Positions 54,702 to 63,962 of a DNA stretch of 64,000 nucleotides are shown piece by piece; the first letter of the stretch is position 1; each line of letters starts with the position of its first letter. The notes under the pieces are model-generated. The model searched no databases. It was not told the DNA's origin and saw nothing but the letters and a program-made list of their open reading frames with translations. A program made the position numbers and the translations under genes. This DNA is from Anaerococcus vaginalis (GTDB taxonomy: Bacteria > Bacillota > Clostridia > Tissierellales > Peptoniphilaceae): the NCBI RefSeq assembly GCF_000307225.1, contig NZ_HE978616.1, forward strand, positions 490,404 through 554,403, read 5' to 3'.

Positions 54702-54729
54702 ATTATATCATATATCTAGTATTTGTAAA
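54702..54729 (-). promoter_or_regulatory. Promoter of the NSS transporter pair
   Basis: TTTACA (54724-54729), 16-base spacer, TATAAT (54702-54707) on the minus strand. Confidence 0.7.
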
Positions 54730-54981
54730 ATAATTTTTTAAAAAATCAAATAATGAACAAAAATCTTGAAAAAATCTGAAAATTTGTGGAAAAATAAATT
54801 CATTTGAAAATCTAAATAATATAATATTAAAAAACAAAAAAACACTAGAAAAAAACTTATATCAGAGCGTAGACAAAGTCAGTCGAATAATTCAAAAATA
54901 AAATTATGCTAAAACTCATCTTGAATAGTTTATTGTGCCTTGATTTCTACAATTATCCATAAAATTTAGTTTTTCAAAAAT
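54730..54981. other. AT-rich intergenic spacer with one short repeat
   Basis: Together with the NSS promoter and leader this makes a 338-base gene-free stretch. No open frame with a ribosome site was found. It holds one 18-nt GC-richer repeat (54862-54879) shared in inverted orientation with 58960-58977. Confidence 0.6.
54862..54879 (+). repeat. 18-nt intergenic repeat, copy 1
   Basis: TCAGAGCGTAGACAAAGT, identical to the reverse complement of 58960-58977; followed by AGTCGA, a motif also in the palindrome at 58831-58914. Confidence 0.7.
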
Positions 54982-55338
54982 CTATATTTTCATAAAAGAA
55001 AATCTTCCAATTGCTATAAGTTTTTTATCATCATCAACAACATCACAGTCAATATTTACAATTTTTCTGCCAATTTTTTTCGCCTTGCACTTGGCATAAA
55101 GATATTTTGTATTTTTTCCTGACCTCAAAAAATTTACATACCCATCGCTTGTTACAAATTCTCCATCAAAGTATTCTGAAGCTTTTTTTCCACAAGCTGT
55201 ATCAATTAAAGTCATAGTTACTCCACCGTGGATAATTTTGTAAATATTTAAGCAATACTCTCTAATCGGAATTTTTGTAATAAGATCTCCATCGTCATCT
55301 TTTTCATATTCTATTTCCAAATAATCAACAAAATTCAT
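54982..55338 (-). CDS. Hotdog-fold thioesterase (PaaI/4HBT-like)
   Basis: 118-aa single hotdog domain with IIHGGVTMTLIDTACG (the HGG..t..D signature of the PaaI family) and VNFLRSGKNTKYLYAKCKAKKIGRK. Likely hydrolyses acyl-CoA or acyl-ACP; substrate unknown. Divergent from the diacylglycerol-kinase-like gene, sharing a 90-base promoter region with an extended -10 (TGTTATAAT) on the minus strand. Confidence 0.87.
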   Translation of the reverse strand: MNFVDYLEIEYEKDDDGDLITKIPIREYCLNIYKIIHGGVTMTLIDTACGKKASEYFDGEFVTSDGYVNFLRSGKNTKYLYAKCKAKKIGRKIVNIDCDVVDDDKKLIAIGRFSFMKI

Positions 55339-55398
55339 AAAATATCCTTTCTTTTTATAAAGTATATTATAACATTTTTTCGATAAATACTTTAATCG

Positions 55399-55407
55399 TG
55401 ATATAAT
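55399..55407 (+). promoter_or_regulatory. Extended -10 promoter of the lipid kinase gene
   Basis: TGATATAAT with TATAAT at 55402-55407, 20 bases before the ATG and just upstream of an AAAGGA site; no good -35. Confidence 0.55.
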
Positions 55408-55427
55408 TGTTTAGTAAAGGATAAATT

Positions 55428-56343
55428 ATGAGAAAAATGCTATTTATTTTATCGACCAAGGCTGGCAAGACCGAGTTCGATCTTAATGAAAATGATATAA
55501 AAAAAATTTACAATAAAAAAGATTTTGATGAGAATGTTTCAATAATTACCACTTCTTATGAAAATCACACTAAGGATGCTGCTAGTGATTTTATTGAAAA
55601 ATATAAAAATTTTAAAAAACAATAATTGTTGCGGGTGGTGATGGATCTTTAAATGAAGTTTGTAATGTTATTTATAAAAAAGATTTGGAAAATACAAGTC
55701 TTGGCCTTATTCCAATGGGAACTGGCAATGATTTTTCTAAAAACTTTTCTTACAAAAATTTTAAAATTCAAAATTTGCTAAATTTAAAGGAAAAAAAGAT
55801 TGATTTAATAAGGGTAAATAATAAAGTGGGAATAAATGTTCTATCGCTTGGATTTGATACAGTAGTTTTAGAAAAAGCCTATGAATTTTTATATAAAAAA
55901 CCTTCTTTAGGGAAAAAAGCCTATATACTTGGAGTTTTTAAGGCAATGAAATTTTTATCTTATCAAGATCTTTCTTTTGAATTATTTGATAGGAAAAATA
56001 AAAAAATAAAATTTTCCGACAAATTTTTGCTTGCTGCCATTTGTAATGGTGCATATTATGGATCTGGCTTTAATCCAGCCCCAAGTGCAAAAATTAATGA
56101 TGGGCATTTAAACTTGGTTTACGCAAAAAAACTTCCTAGTATATTGTTGCCTTCTTTGATTATTCGTTACAAATTTGGTCTTTTGGAAAATTCTAAATAT
56201 TTAGATGAAATTAAGGTTAAAAAAGGAAAATAAAATCTAATATAAATATTTTAGCTAATATTGACGGGGAAATTTTTGAAAATAAGGAAATAAATTTTGA
56301 AATTATAGAAAATTGTCTTAATTGGTCTTATTTTGATGTTTAA
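55428..56343 (+). CDS. Diacylglycerol/lipid kinase family protein (DgkB/YegS-like; two apparent frameshifts)
   Basis: Three frames join into one protein of about 305 aa. N-terminal FILSTKAGKT; then VAGGDGSLNEV, the nucleotide-binding GGDGT-like motif (Ser for Thr), and GLIPMGTGNDFSKNF; middle GAYYGSGFNPAPSAKINDGHLNLVYAK; C-terminal LANIDGEIFENKEI matching the family's iDGE. Breaks at A6 runs 55614-55619 and 56219-56224, each repaired by one A. Phosphorylates diacylglycerol or a related lipid at the membrane. One of few plus-strand genes. Confidence 0.88.
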
Positions 56344-56360
56344 ATTAAAATTTTTATAAA

Positions 56361-56409
56361 AATAAGAGGTTCTTAGTAATAATTGTTTACAAGAGCCTCT
56401 TATTTTTTT
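56361..56409. terminator. Bidirectional terminator between the lipid kinase gene and asd
   Basis: 14-bp stem AATAAGAGGTTCTT / AAGAGCCTCTTATT (56361-56374, 56391-56404; one G-T pair), loop of 16, T tract to 56409 on the plus strand and five T on the minus exit. Confidence 0.85.
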
Positions 56410-56412
56410 ATT

Positions 56413-57390
56413 TTATAAATTTATCAAAACTTTTGCATTTTCTACTGCATTTGTTGCAGCACCTTTTCTAATATTATCTGCTACGCACCATAAATTTATT
56501 CCATAATCAACTGAAAAATCTCGTCTTATTCTTCCAACAAAAACATCATCTTTTCCGCTAGCTTGTGTTGGAATTGGATAAATTTCATTTTCTATATCAT
56601 CAACAAGCTTTACTCCTTCTTGTTTTGACAAAATTTCTCTTATATAATCAAGATCAAAATCCCTATCAAGCTCAACATTTATTGATATTGCATGAGAATT
56701 TTCAACTGGAACCCTAGCTGTTGTTGCAGTGATTTTCAAATTCTCATCTCCTAAAATTTTTCTTGTTTCATTTATCATCTTGATTTCTTCTTTGGTGTAT
56801 CCATTTTCTGTGAAATCATCTATTTGCGGAAGTACATTGTTGTAGATTTTATACTTCCATTTTTTATTTGTCTTATTATACAAGTCTTCAAGGGCCTTTT
56901 CTCCACCTCCTGAAACAGCTTGATAAGTATTATAAACTATTCTTTTTATTTTAAAATTATCAAAAATTGGCTTTAGAGCTAAAACCGATTGGATTGTTGA
57001 ACAATTTGGATTTGCAATTAGCATAGTATCTTTTGTGATTTTTTCCTTATTGATTTCTGGAACAACCAAAACAACATCCTTATCCATCCTATAAAAAGAA
57101 GAATTGTCGACAACTTTTACCCCATTTTTTATGGCAAGAGGTACAAATTTTTCAGCAACTGAGCCACCAGCTGCAAAAAGGGCAAGATCAATTTCTCCAT
57201 CAAAAGAATTTTCATCTAATTTTTTTACCTTATATGATTTTCCCCTAAATTCAATTGTATTTCCCTCTGATTTTTCACTTGCCAAAAAAATTATATTATT
57301 TATAGGAAAATTTCTCTCCTCCAATATTTCCAAAATTTTTCTACCCACAAGACCTGTTGCTCCAACAACAGCTACATTTACATTTTTCAT
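56413..57390 (-). CDS. asd: Aspartate-semialdehyde dehydrogenase
   Basis: 325-aa enzyme reducing aspartyl phosphate. VAVVGATGLVGRKILEIL (NADP fold), NPNCSTIQSVLAL with the catalytic Cys, YQAVSGGGEKALEDL, and RVPVENSHAISINVE. Full length. Supplies diaminopimelate/lysine, threonine and methionine branches; no other gene of the pathway is adjacent, so it may serve mainly peptidoglycan synthesis (inference). Confidence 0.95.
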   Translation of the reverse strand: MKNVNVAVVGATGLVGRKILEILEERNFPINNIIFLASEKSEGNTIEFRGKSYKVKKLDENSFDGEIDLALFAAGGSVAEKFVPLAIKNGVKVVDNSSFYRMDKDVVLVVPEINKEKITKDTMLIANPNCSTIQSVLALKPIFDNFKIKRIVYNTYQAVSGGGEKALEDLYNKTNKKWKYKIYNNVLPQIDDFTENGYTKEEIKMINETRKILGDENLKITATTARVPVENSHAISINVELDRDFDLDYIREILSKQEGVKLVDDIENEIYPIPTQASGKDDVFVGRIRRDFSVDYGINLWCVADNIRKGAATNAVENAKVLINL

Positions 57391-57421
57391 ACCTACTCCT
57401 TCTACTTATTTCTTTCTTATT

Positions 57422-58024
57422 TTATAATTTAGAAACATAAGAATTATTTTTTATGTAAAACCTATATAAATAATCCCTTGCTTCTTTTGCATAATCTATG
57501 CCTATTCTTTTAGACTCGACAATTTCAAAATCCTCTTTTGCACAGTCTATATAAAGTTTATCAGAAAATATATCCCTTCCATTAAAACTTTTATCAATTT
57601 TTAAAGCCTTGGTCAATTTCGCTGGACCATTAGTCAAATTTTTCCTTTGATAAGCTGAAAGATTTTCAAATTTCTTATTAAACCTATTCATAGAAAAAAT
57701 ATCAAAATTATCTAAAGGCTCAACAGCCCTTATTAAAACACCCTCTGGAACTTCCTTTTTTGAACTTATAATATTTAAAAGAAAATGAATCCCATAAGTT
57801 TGATAAACATAGACAGTACCACCATCCATATACATAATTTTATTTCTATCAGTCTTATTATCATTAAAAGTATGGCAAGCCCTATCATTTATTCCCAAAT
57901 ATGCTTCAGTTTCAACAATTCTTGCCCTTAATTCAACTTTACCAATTTTCCTAACCAAAACCTTTCCAAGAAGTTTTTTAGCAACTAAAAGTGTATCCTC
58001 CCTAAAAAAATTCCTATCTAACAT
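57422..58024 (-). CDS. 3-methyladenine DNA glycosylase (AAG/MPG family)
   Basis: 200-aa base-excision enzyme. RNFFREDTLLVAKKLLGKVLVR, ARIVETEAYLGINDRACH (catalytic Glu in ETEAY), GGTVYVYQTYGIHFLLNI and GPAKLTKALKID are the family blocks. Removes alkylated purines. Probably in a short operon with the HAD gene upstream and asd downstream. Confidence 0.93.
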   Translation of the reverse strand: MLDRNFFREDTLLVAKKLLGKVLVRKIGKVELRARIVETEAYLGINDRACHTFNDNKTDRNKIMYMDGGTVYVYQTYGIHFLLNIISSKKEVPEGVLIRAVEPLDNFDIFSMNRFNKKFENLSAYQRKNLTNGPAKLTKALKIDKSFNGRDIFSDKLYIDCAKEDFEIVESKRIGIDYAKEARDYLYRFYIKNNSYVSKL

Positions 58025-58079
58025 ATAAGCTCCATATTTTAAATAAGATTAATATTAAAAATTTATAAATTTTCATAAA

Positions 58080-58691
58080 TTATTTTTTGATTTCCAAAGG
58101 ATTATCAGCAATAAAATTTGCTTTTTCAAATTCATCTACTTTCCCGTAGCCATAAGTTACAGCTATAGTTTTTATATCAAGTTCATTCGCAGCTTCTATA
58201 TCATAAGACCTATCACCAATCATTATAGACTCACATATTTTTAAATTATTTTCATTTAAAAGATGGTCTATAACTTTTTTCTTGATGTTTTTATTGTTTG
58301 AAGAGCCCGAAATATAGGAAAAATAATCCAAAATTCCAAAATGATCCAAAATTTTTTTTGAAGATTCTTCTCCCTTGCTTGTGGCAAGATAAATATTGTA
58401 ACCATCCTTATACAAATCTTCAATCAAATCCCTCACACCATCATATATGGAAGTTTCAAATAAGCCCTTTTTAAAATAATAATCCCTATAAAAATTAGCC
58501 CCCTCATCTGCCATATCTTCTCCCAATTCTTTAACAAAAGAATCCCTTAAAGGAGGGCCTATATATTTATAAAGATTTTCCCTATCATAAGATTTTCCCA
58601 TTTTTTCCAAGGCAAATTCAAAAGCATTCAAAATGCCAGGAGCCGACTTAGAAATTGTCCCGTCAAGGTCAAATATAATATTTTTAATCAT
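58080..58691 (-). CDS. HAD-superfamily hydrolase, phosphoglycolate-phosphatase-like
   Basis: 203-aa HAD with motif I IFDLDGTI, a helical cap (residues about 18-85), motif II YLATSKGEE, and motifs III/IV in KKVIDHLLN and MIGDRSYDIEAA. The fold class fits Gph/PpaX-like phosphatases; substrate unknown. AAAGGAT precedes ATG 58691. Confidence 0.88.
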   Translation of the reverse strand: MIKNIIFDLDGTISKSAPGILNAFEFALEKMGKSYDRENLYKYIGPPLRDSFVKELGEDMADEGANFYRDYYFKKGLFETSIYDGVRDLIEDLYKDGYNIYLATSKGEESSKKILDHFGILDYFSYISGSSNNKNIKKKVIDHLLNENNLKICESIMIGDRSYDIEAANELDIKTIAVTYGYGKVDEFEKANFIADNPLEIKK

Positions 58692-58774
58692 AAAATATCC
58701 TTTCTACTTTACTTTATATCTTACGATTTTTTTAAAATAATAAAAGTTTCAAGAAAAATAAACTTATTTAAAAA

Positions 58775-58805
58775 ATAAAAAAACAGGCCATTTAAAATGC
58801 CTGTT
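58775..58805 (-). terminator. Terminator downstream of topA
   Basis: On the minus strand AACAGGC/GCCTGTT (58782-58788, 58799-58805), extended inside by ATTT/AAAT pairing, then seven T. Lies 210 bases after the topA stop, beyond a palindromic repeat. Confidence 0.8.
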
Positions 58806-58830
58806 CAGATTGTTAACAAACTAAAAAAAT

Positions 58831-58914
58831 TACCATTTCGACCGAACGTAGTGAGTGGAGAAATCTTATGAGATCTCTCCATGCGTTCGTTTCACTCACT
58901 TAGTCGAGATGGTA
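58831..58914. repeat. 84-bp imperfect palindromic intergenic element
   Basis: Begins TACCATTTCGAC and ends GTCGAGATGGTA; the centre AGAAATCT-TATG-AGATCTCT-like arms pair; the arms also contain AGTGAGTG and CACTCACT plus GAACG and CGTTC. Markedly higher GC than its surroundings. Together with the topA terminator and the 18-nt repeat it fills the 327-base gap between the HAD gene and topA, which holds no convincing gene. Confidence 0.75.
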
Positions 58915-58959
58915 CTTAGCTTAATTTTTATTTCAAAATAAAATATTATCTAAATTCAT

Positions 58960-58977
58960 ACTTTGTCTACGCTCTGA
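58960..58977 (-). repeat. 18-nt intergenic repeat, copy 2
   Basis: Reverse complement of 54862-54879, 46 bases from the 84-bp palindrome, between it and the topA stop. Confidence 0.7.
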
Positions 58978-59018
58978 AACATGCTATCTAAAACGCCTGT
59001 TTTTGAATTTATTTGATT

Positions 59019-61074
59019 TTATCTTCTTTTTTCTTTAATATAATCACAAGAATTACATCTTATTTCATCTGTTGACCTATTTTTTTGTGAACTAAAAGGT
59101 CTCCGCATTTTGGACATTTTTCTCCTGTTGGTGGATCCCAAGTCGCATAATCGCATTTTGGAAAATTGGAGCAACCATAAAATCTTTTGCCCCTTTTTGA
59201 AACTTTTTCTATAATTTCTCCATTTTCACATTCTGGACATTTTACTCCAGTTGTTTTTACTATGGATTTTGTAAAATCGCAGTCTGGGAAATTTGTACAT
59301 CCTATAAATTTTCCATTTCTTCCATGTTTTTCTGCAAGAGGATGGCCACATTTTGGACATTTTTCATCCAAAATTTTATCTTTGACCTTATAATCTGTTG
59401 TATCTTTTGAAACTTGTTTTAAATCTTTTTCAAATCCCTCATAAAAAGATTTTAAAACATCTTTCCAATAAAGTTCATTTTGAGCAATTTTATCAAGCTC
59501 ATCTTCCATTTTTGCTGTAAATTCCACATTTATTATATCGTCAAAACTTTCTTGTAAAAAATCATTTACTCTGATTCCAAGTTTGGTTGGAAGAATTTTT
59601 CTTTGTTCAAATTCTACATAATTTCTTGAAATAATTGAGGCTATTGTTGATGAATAAGTTGATGGCCTGCCTATTCCATATTCTTCCAAAGTTTTAACCA
59701 AACTTGCCTCTGTATAATTTGCTGGCGGTTTTGTAAAATGTTGATCTTTTTTGATTTCAATGGCTTTTATAATATCTCCCATTTTTAAATCTGGAAGTAT
59801 ATTTTCATTTTCTTTTGCATTTAAAACTTTCATAAATCCGTCAAACAAGGTTATTTTTCCATTACTTTTAAAAACGACTCCATTTGAATCGAAAGAAATG
59901 GATGTTGATAAATATTCGTAATCTGTCATTTGGCTTGCTACAACCCTTGACCAAATTAATTTATAAAGTTTATATTGTTGGTCAGTTAAATATTCTTTTA
60001 CACTTATCGGATCATTATAAATTGAGGTTGGTCTGATAGCTTCGTGGGCATCTTGACTTGTTTTTGACTTTTTTGAATAAGATTTTCCCTTTGAAGCATA
60101 TTTTTCTCCAAATTTTTCCTTAATATATGATAAACTTTCTCCAATAATTTCATTTGAAAGTCTTGTGGCATCAGTTCTCATATAAGTTATAAGACCAACT
60201 CTTCCCTTTTGACCAAGGTCAATTCCTTCAAACAATTGTTGGGCAAGTGCCATGGTGTATTTAGTAGAAAAACCCAATTTATTTGAGGCATCTTGTTGGA
60301 GAGTTGAAGTTGTGTAAGGCTTTTGAGCCTTTCTTTTCTTTTTATTTTTTGAATATCTATTACTTCAAACTTGTCCTTATCAATCTTTTTTAGGATTTTT
60401 TCTGCCCCATTTTCATTGGCAATTTTCATTTTTTTTGATTTTGAACCATAAAATTCCGATTCAAATTCAATATTTTCTTCTCTGTGCTTAGCAGTAATTG
60501 TCCAATATTCTTCAGGCACAAAAGAATCAATTTCTCTTTGCTTATCAACAATTAATTTTAAGGCAACTGATTGAACTCTTCCTGCAGAAAGACCTGATTT
60601 TACTCTTTTCCATAAAATCGGAGAAATTTCATAACCTACTATCCTATCCATAACTCTTCTTGCTTGTTGGCTATCAACCAAATTTTGGTCGATTTTTCTT
60701 GGATTTTTGATAGCATTTTTAACATTATTTTTTGTTATCTCGTGAAATTCAACTCTGTTTAATTCATTTTCATCAAGGCCCAAAAGATATTGCAAATGCC
60801 AACTTATAGCTTCACCTTCCCTATCAGGGTCTGTTGCAAGATAAACTTTTTCTACACTTTCTGCCTCTTTTTTTAATTCATTTATAGTTTTTGCCTTTCC
60901 CCTAACCTTAATATATTTGGGTTCAAAATTATTTTCTATATCTACTCCAAGTTTTGACTTTGGTAAATCCCTAAGATGTCCATAAGTTGCTCTGACCTTA
61001 TAATTTGAGCCTAACATCCTAGTGATTGATTTTGCCTTGGTTGGAGATTCTACTATTACTAAATTTTTTGCCAT
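59019..61074 (-). CDS. topA: DNA topoisomerase I (two apparent frameshifts)
   Basis: Type IA topoisomerase, about 686 aa after repair. Toprim domain VIVESPTKAKSITRML and ATDPDREGEAISWHL; active-site Tyr in LITYMRTDATRL; three C-terminal zinc ribbons (CPKCGHPL, CPECENGE, CPKCGDLL). Breaks: T runs 60339-60350 (joining KKKRKAQKPYTTSTLQQDASNKLGF) and T7 59080-59086 (restoring the last CNSC pair and ending at 59019). Start ATG 61074 abuts the dprA stop. Confidence 0.93.
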
Positions 61075-62153
61075 TTAATCCCCTTTACATACATACTCAT
61101 TATTTCCCATATTTTCTATATAATCATTTAATTCCAAAAATATCAAAATATAATTTACATCTTCAATTGCCATAGAAAGACTTTGAGAAATTTCATCTGC
61201 ACTTGAAGACGGCTTGTCGATTATATACTTTACTACATTTGCCGTATCTTTATCAAGTCCATCAAGATTAATTTTGGTTTTTTCTTTTTTATATTTTTAA
61301 AATCTTCAATTTCATCAATTATATCAGACGCATCCATTACAAGTTTTGAGCCTTCTTGAATTAGTTTATTACAACCTTTTGAATAAATCGAATTTATATT
61401 TCCAGGTAGACAAAAAACTTCCCTTCCTTGTTCAAGGGCAAAATTTGTTGTAATCATTGTTCCAGATTTTTCCTTTGCTTCAATGACACAAACACCCTTA
61501 CTAAGTCCTGAAATTATCCTATTTCTTCTTGGGAAATTGTAAGAATTTGGTGGAGTTTCTAAGGGAAATTCTGAAATAATCGCACCTTTTTCTTCGATTT
61601 TTTCATACAAGTATTTATTTGCCTTGGGATAAATTATATCAAGACCTGAACCAATTACCCCAAGAGTTTTTATATTATTTTCAAGACTAACCTTGTGGCT
61701 GATTGCATCAATTCCATAAGCAAGGCCCGAAACAGTCCTAATATTTGTATCCTTAAAACCTTCAACAATTTTTTTGCAGGCCCATTTTCCATAATCTGTA
61801 CATTTTCTTGCTCCAACAAAGGCTATGGCATTTTCATCTTCTTTTTCCAAATTTCCCTTGTAATAAAAAAGAGCCGGCCTATCTTCTATAAAGGATAAAT
61901 TTATCGGATAATTTTCGTCATAAATTGTGCAAATTTTATAAGAAGCTTTAAAAACTTTTTCCCTATAAGCCTTAAAATCTTCTAAATTTTTTGAAGAAAA
62001 TATCTTTTCCTTATTTATCTTAGATAAATTATCAAAAATTTTCCTATCAAGGTCAAAAAAATTCTCCAAATCAAGATTCTCACAAAAATCCAAGATTATT
62101 TTGTTGGATAAATTTATAAAATTAAAATATAATAATAAGTCTTTTTTGTCCAT
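61075..62153 (-). CDS. dprA: DNA-processing protein DprA (one apparent frameshift)
   Basis: Loads RecA on transforming single-stranded DNA. Rossmann-like core: AIAFVGARKCTDYGKWA, VSGLAYGIDAISH, VIGSGLDIIYPKANKYL, SEFPLETPPNSYNFPRRNRIISGLS, SGTMITTNFALEQGREVFCLPGNI. The C-terminal winged helix (IIDKPSSSADEISQSLSMAIEDV) is reached if the T6 run at 61285-61290 is T7. About 359 aa. Classical dprA-topA order; relates functionally to the competence-type pilus set at 22.6-26.9 kb. Confidence 0.93.
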
Positions 62154-62510
62154 CTAATCACCAAAAGCGTTTTTTATGTAGTGAATTTTTTTATTTTCAA
62201 GATAAACTTCACATACATCAAAAGAAATCAAAAATTCGCCCAAATTTTTTTCAATCATATAGGCTTGGGCTGTTTTTTTGATTCTTTCTTGTTTATAATA
62301 ATCAACATCCAAGCTTGCAGGCTTAAATTCATCATTTTTTCTAGTTTTAACCTCAACAAAGGTTAAAATTTCATTCTTTATACAAATAATATCAATTTCT
62401 ACATAGGATTTTAGGAAATTTCTTTCCAAAATTTGATAGCCTTTTTTCTCCAAATACCTTGTAGCTATATCTTCCCCAAAATCTCCTATTGATCTTTTTT
62501 TACTTTTCAT
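62154..62510 (-). CDS. UPF0102 protein YraN (nuclease-fold)
   Basis: 118-aa Holliday-junction-resolvase-like fold: SIGDFGEDIATRYLEKKGYQILERNF start, then VEIDIICIKNEILTFVEVKTRKN, with the D...EVK catalytic-like acids. Biochemical role unsettled. Sits between rnhB (4-base overlap) and dprA (directly abutting), its usual place. Confidence 0.94.
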   Translation of the reverse strand: MKSKKRSIGDFGEDIATRYLEKKGYQILERNFLKSYVEIDIICIKNEILTFVEVKTRKNDEFKPASLDVDYYKQERIKKTAQAYMIEKNLGEFLISFDVCEVYLENKKIHYIKNAFGD

Positions 62511-63139
62511 AAAAAAGAAAGCTGCCTTTCATAAAATTTTCTTAGAAAAGTTTTTCTATGGATTGGACATTCCCCAAATTTTTCAAGACCCTCATAGTGC
62601 TTTTTTGTTCCATAACCAGCATTAGTTTCAAAAGAATAATAAGGATAAATTTTCGAGAAATTTTCCATAATTTTATCCCTTCTAACCTTGGCAAGAATTG
62701 ATGCACAAGAGATGGCATATTCATACAAATCGCCCTTTACTATATTTAATTGCTTAATATCAGTATCAATTCTTTCAGCATCAATCAAAACGATTTGAGG
62801 CTTTTTTTCAAGGCCCTCAAGGGCATTTTTCATGGCAAGTCTTGTAGCCTCTTTTATATTTATTTTATCAATAAGGATATTATTTGCATAACCAAAAGAA
62901 TAAGAAATAGAATCAGCTATAATTTTTTGGTAGAGTTCTTTCATCTTCTTTTTAGATAACTTTTTTGAGTCCGTAACCCCTTCAATATGGGAATCTTTTT
63001 TCATTATAACTGCACAAGTTACAACAGGTCCTGCCAAAGGACCCCTTCCAACTTCATCAATTCCTGCAATTAAATCATATTTTTCGTGTATTTCATTTTT
63101 AATTTCATCGTTAAATTCAGAATATCTAGGCTTTTTCAA
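62507..63139 (-). CDS. rnhB: Ribonuclease HII
   Basis: 210-aa enzyme removing ribonucleotides from DNA. IAGIDEVGRGPLAGPVVTCAVI with the first catalytic Asp-Glu, VLIDAERID, ASILAKVRRDKIM and GYGTKKHYEGLEKFGECPIHRKTF. The start is TTG 63139, 14 bases inside the rbgA 3' end; a later start would remove family-conserved upstream residues only in part. Confidence 0.94.
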   Translation of the reverse strand: MKKPRYSEFNDEIKNEIHEKYDLIAGIDEVGRGPLAGPVVTCAVIMKKDSHIEGVTDSKKLSKKKMKELYQKIIADSISYSFGYANNILIDKINIKEATRLAMKNALEGLEKKPQIVLIDAERIDTDIKQLNIVKGDLYEYAISCASILAKVRRDKIMENFSKIYPYYSFETNAGYGTKKHYEGLEKFGECPIHRKTFLRKFYERQLSFL

Positions 63140-63962
63140 TTGTTATCCTTCCAAGTTTTCCACTTCTAAAATCATTAAAAATTAAATTTGCACACCTTGT
63201 ATAATCAACTTCGCCTTTTCTAATAATTGCCCCTCTTTTTATTCCAATTTCTTCATAAATTTCAAGAGCAGATTTATCAGCATCTACCTTATACCTTTCT
63301 TCTAAATTTTTTGGGTAAGATTCTTTCATAAATTCAATAAATTTAAGGCACAATTCTTCAATATTTAAAATCTCATCCCTGATTGCATTGGTAAAAGATA
63401 AGTTAAGACCAGTATCCCCCTCAAATTTTGGCCACAAAACACCAGGAGTGTCCAAAAGCAAAATATTATCCTTAGTTTTTATCCATTGTTTTTGTTGGGT
63501 AACTCCGGGTCTGTTTCCAACCCTTGCTCCCTTTCTTTTTGCTATATTATTTATAAAAGTAGATTTTCCAGAATTAGGAATACCCACAACCATCATCCTA
63601 ATATTTTCATTTTCAATATTTTTTTCTTCATTTTTCTTAAATTTTTCAAAAAGAATTTCTTTTGCTATCTTATAAATTTCCTTTGTATTAATTTTTTCTT
63701 TTGCATTCATTTTTATAGCTTTGATTTTCTCATCAGAAAATTTTTTAATCCATTTGTCATTTTCAACAGGGTCTGATAAGTCAGATTTATTCATTATTAT
63801 GATCCTATCTTTTTTTTCAGTTATTTCTGAAATCAAAGGATTTCTTGATGATTTTGGAATTCTTGCATCTATAACTTCTAAAACTATATCAACAAGCTTT
63901 AAAGAATTTATTATTTCTTCTTTGGTCTTTTTCATATGACCCGGATACCAATTTATATTCAT
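63126..63962 (-). CDS. rbgA: Ribosome biogenesis GTPase RbgA (YlqF)
   Basis: 278-aa circularly permuted GTPase for late 50S assembly. INWYPGHMKKTKEEI start, then LEVIDARIPKSSRNP, IIMNKSDLSD (G4), GIPNSGKSTFINNIA (G1), GNRPGVTQQKQWI (G2) and LLDTPGVLWPKF (G3), followed by a C-terminal ANTAR-like RNA-binding part. TAGGAGG lies before ATG 63962, near the window end. Confidence 0.96.
   Translation of the reverse strand: MNINWYPGHMKKTKEEIINSLKLVDIVLEVIDARIPKSSRNPLISEITEKKDRIIIMNKSDLSDPVENDKWIKKFSDEKIKAIKMNAKEKINTKEIYKIAKEILFEKFKKNEEKNIENENIRMMVVGIPNSGKSTFINNIAKRKGARVGNRPGVTQQKQWIKTKDNILLLDTPGVLWPKFEGDTGLNLSFTNAIRDEILNIEELCLKFIEFMKESYPKNLEERYKVDADKSALEIYEEIGIKRGAIIRKGEVDYTRCANLIFNDFRSGKLGRITIEKA

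Noticed and set aside
57391..57421. T-box or lysine riboswitch controlling asd
   Set aside because: The upstream gap is 31 bases, too short for either element; no specifier stem or T-box motif was found there.
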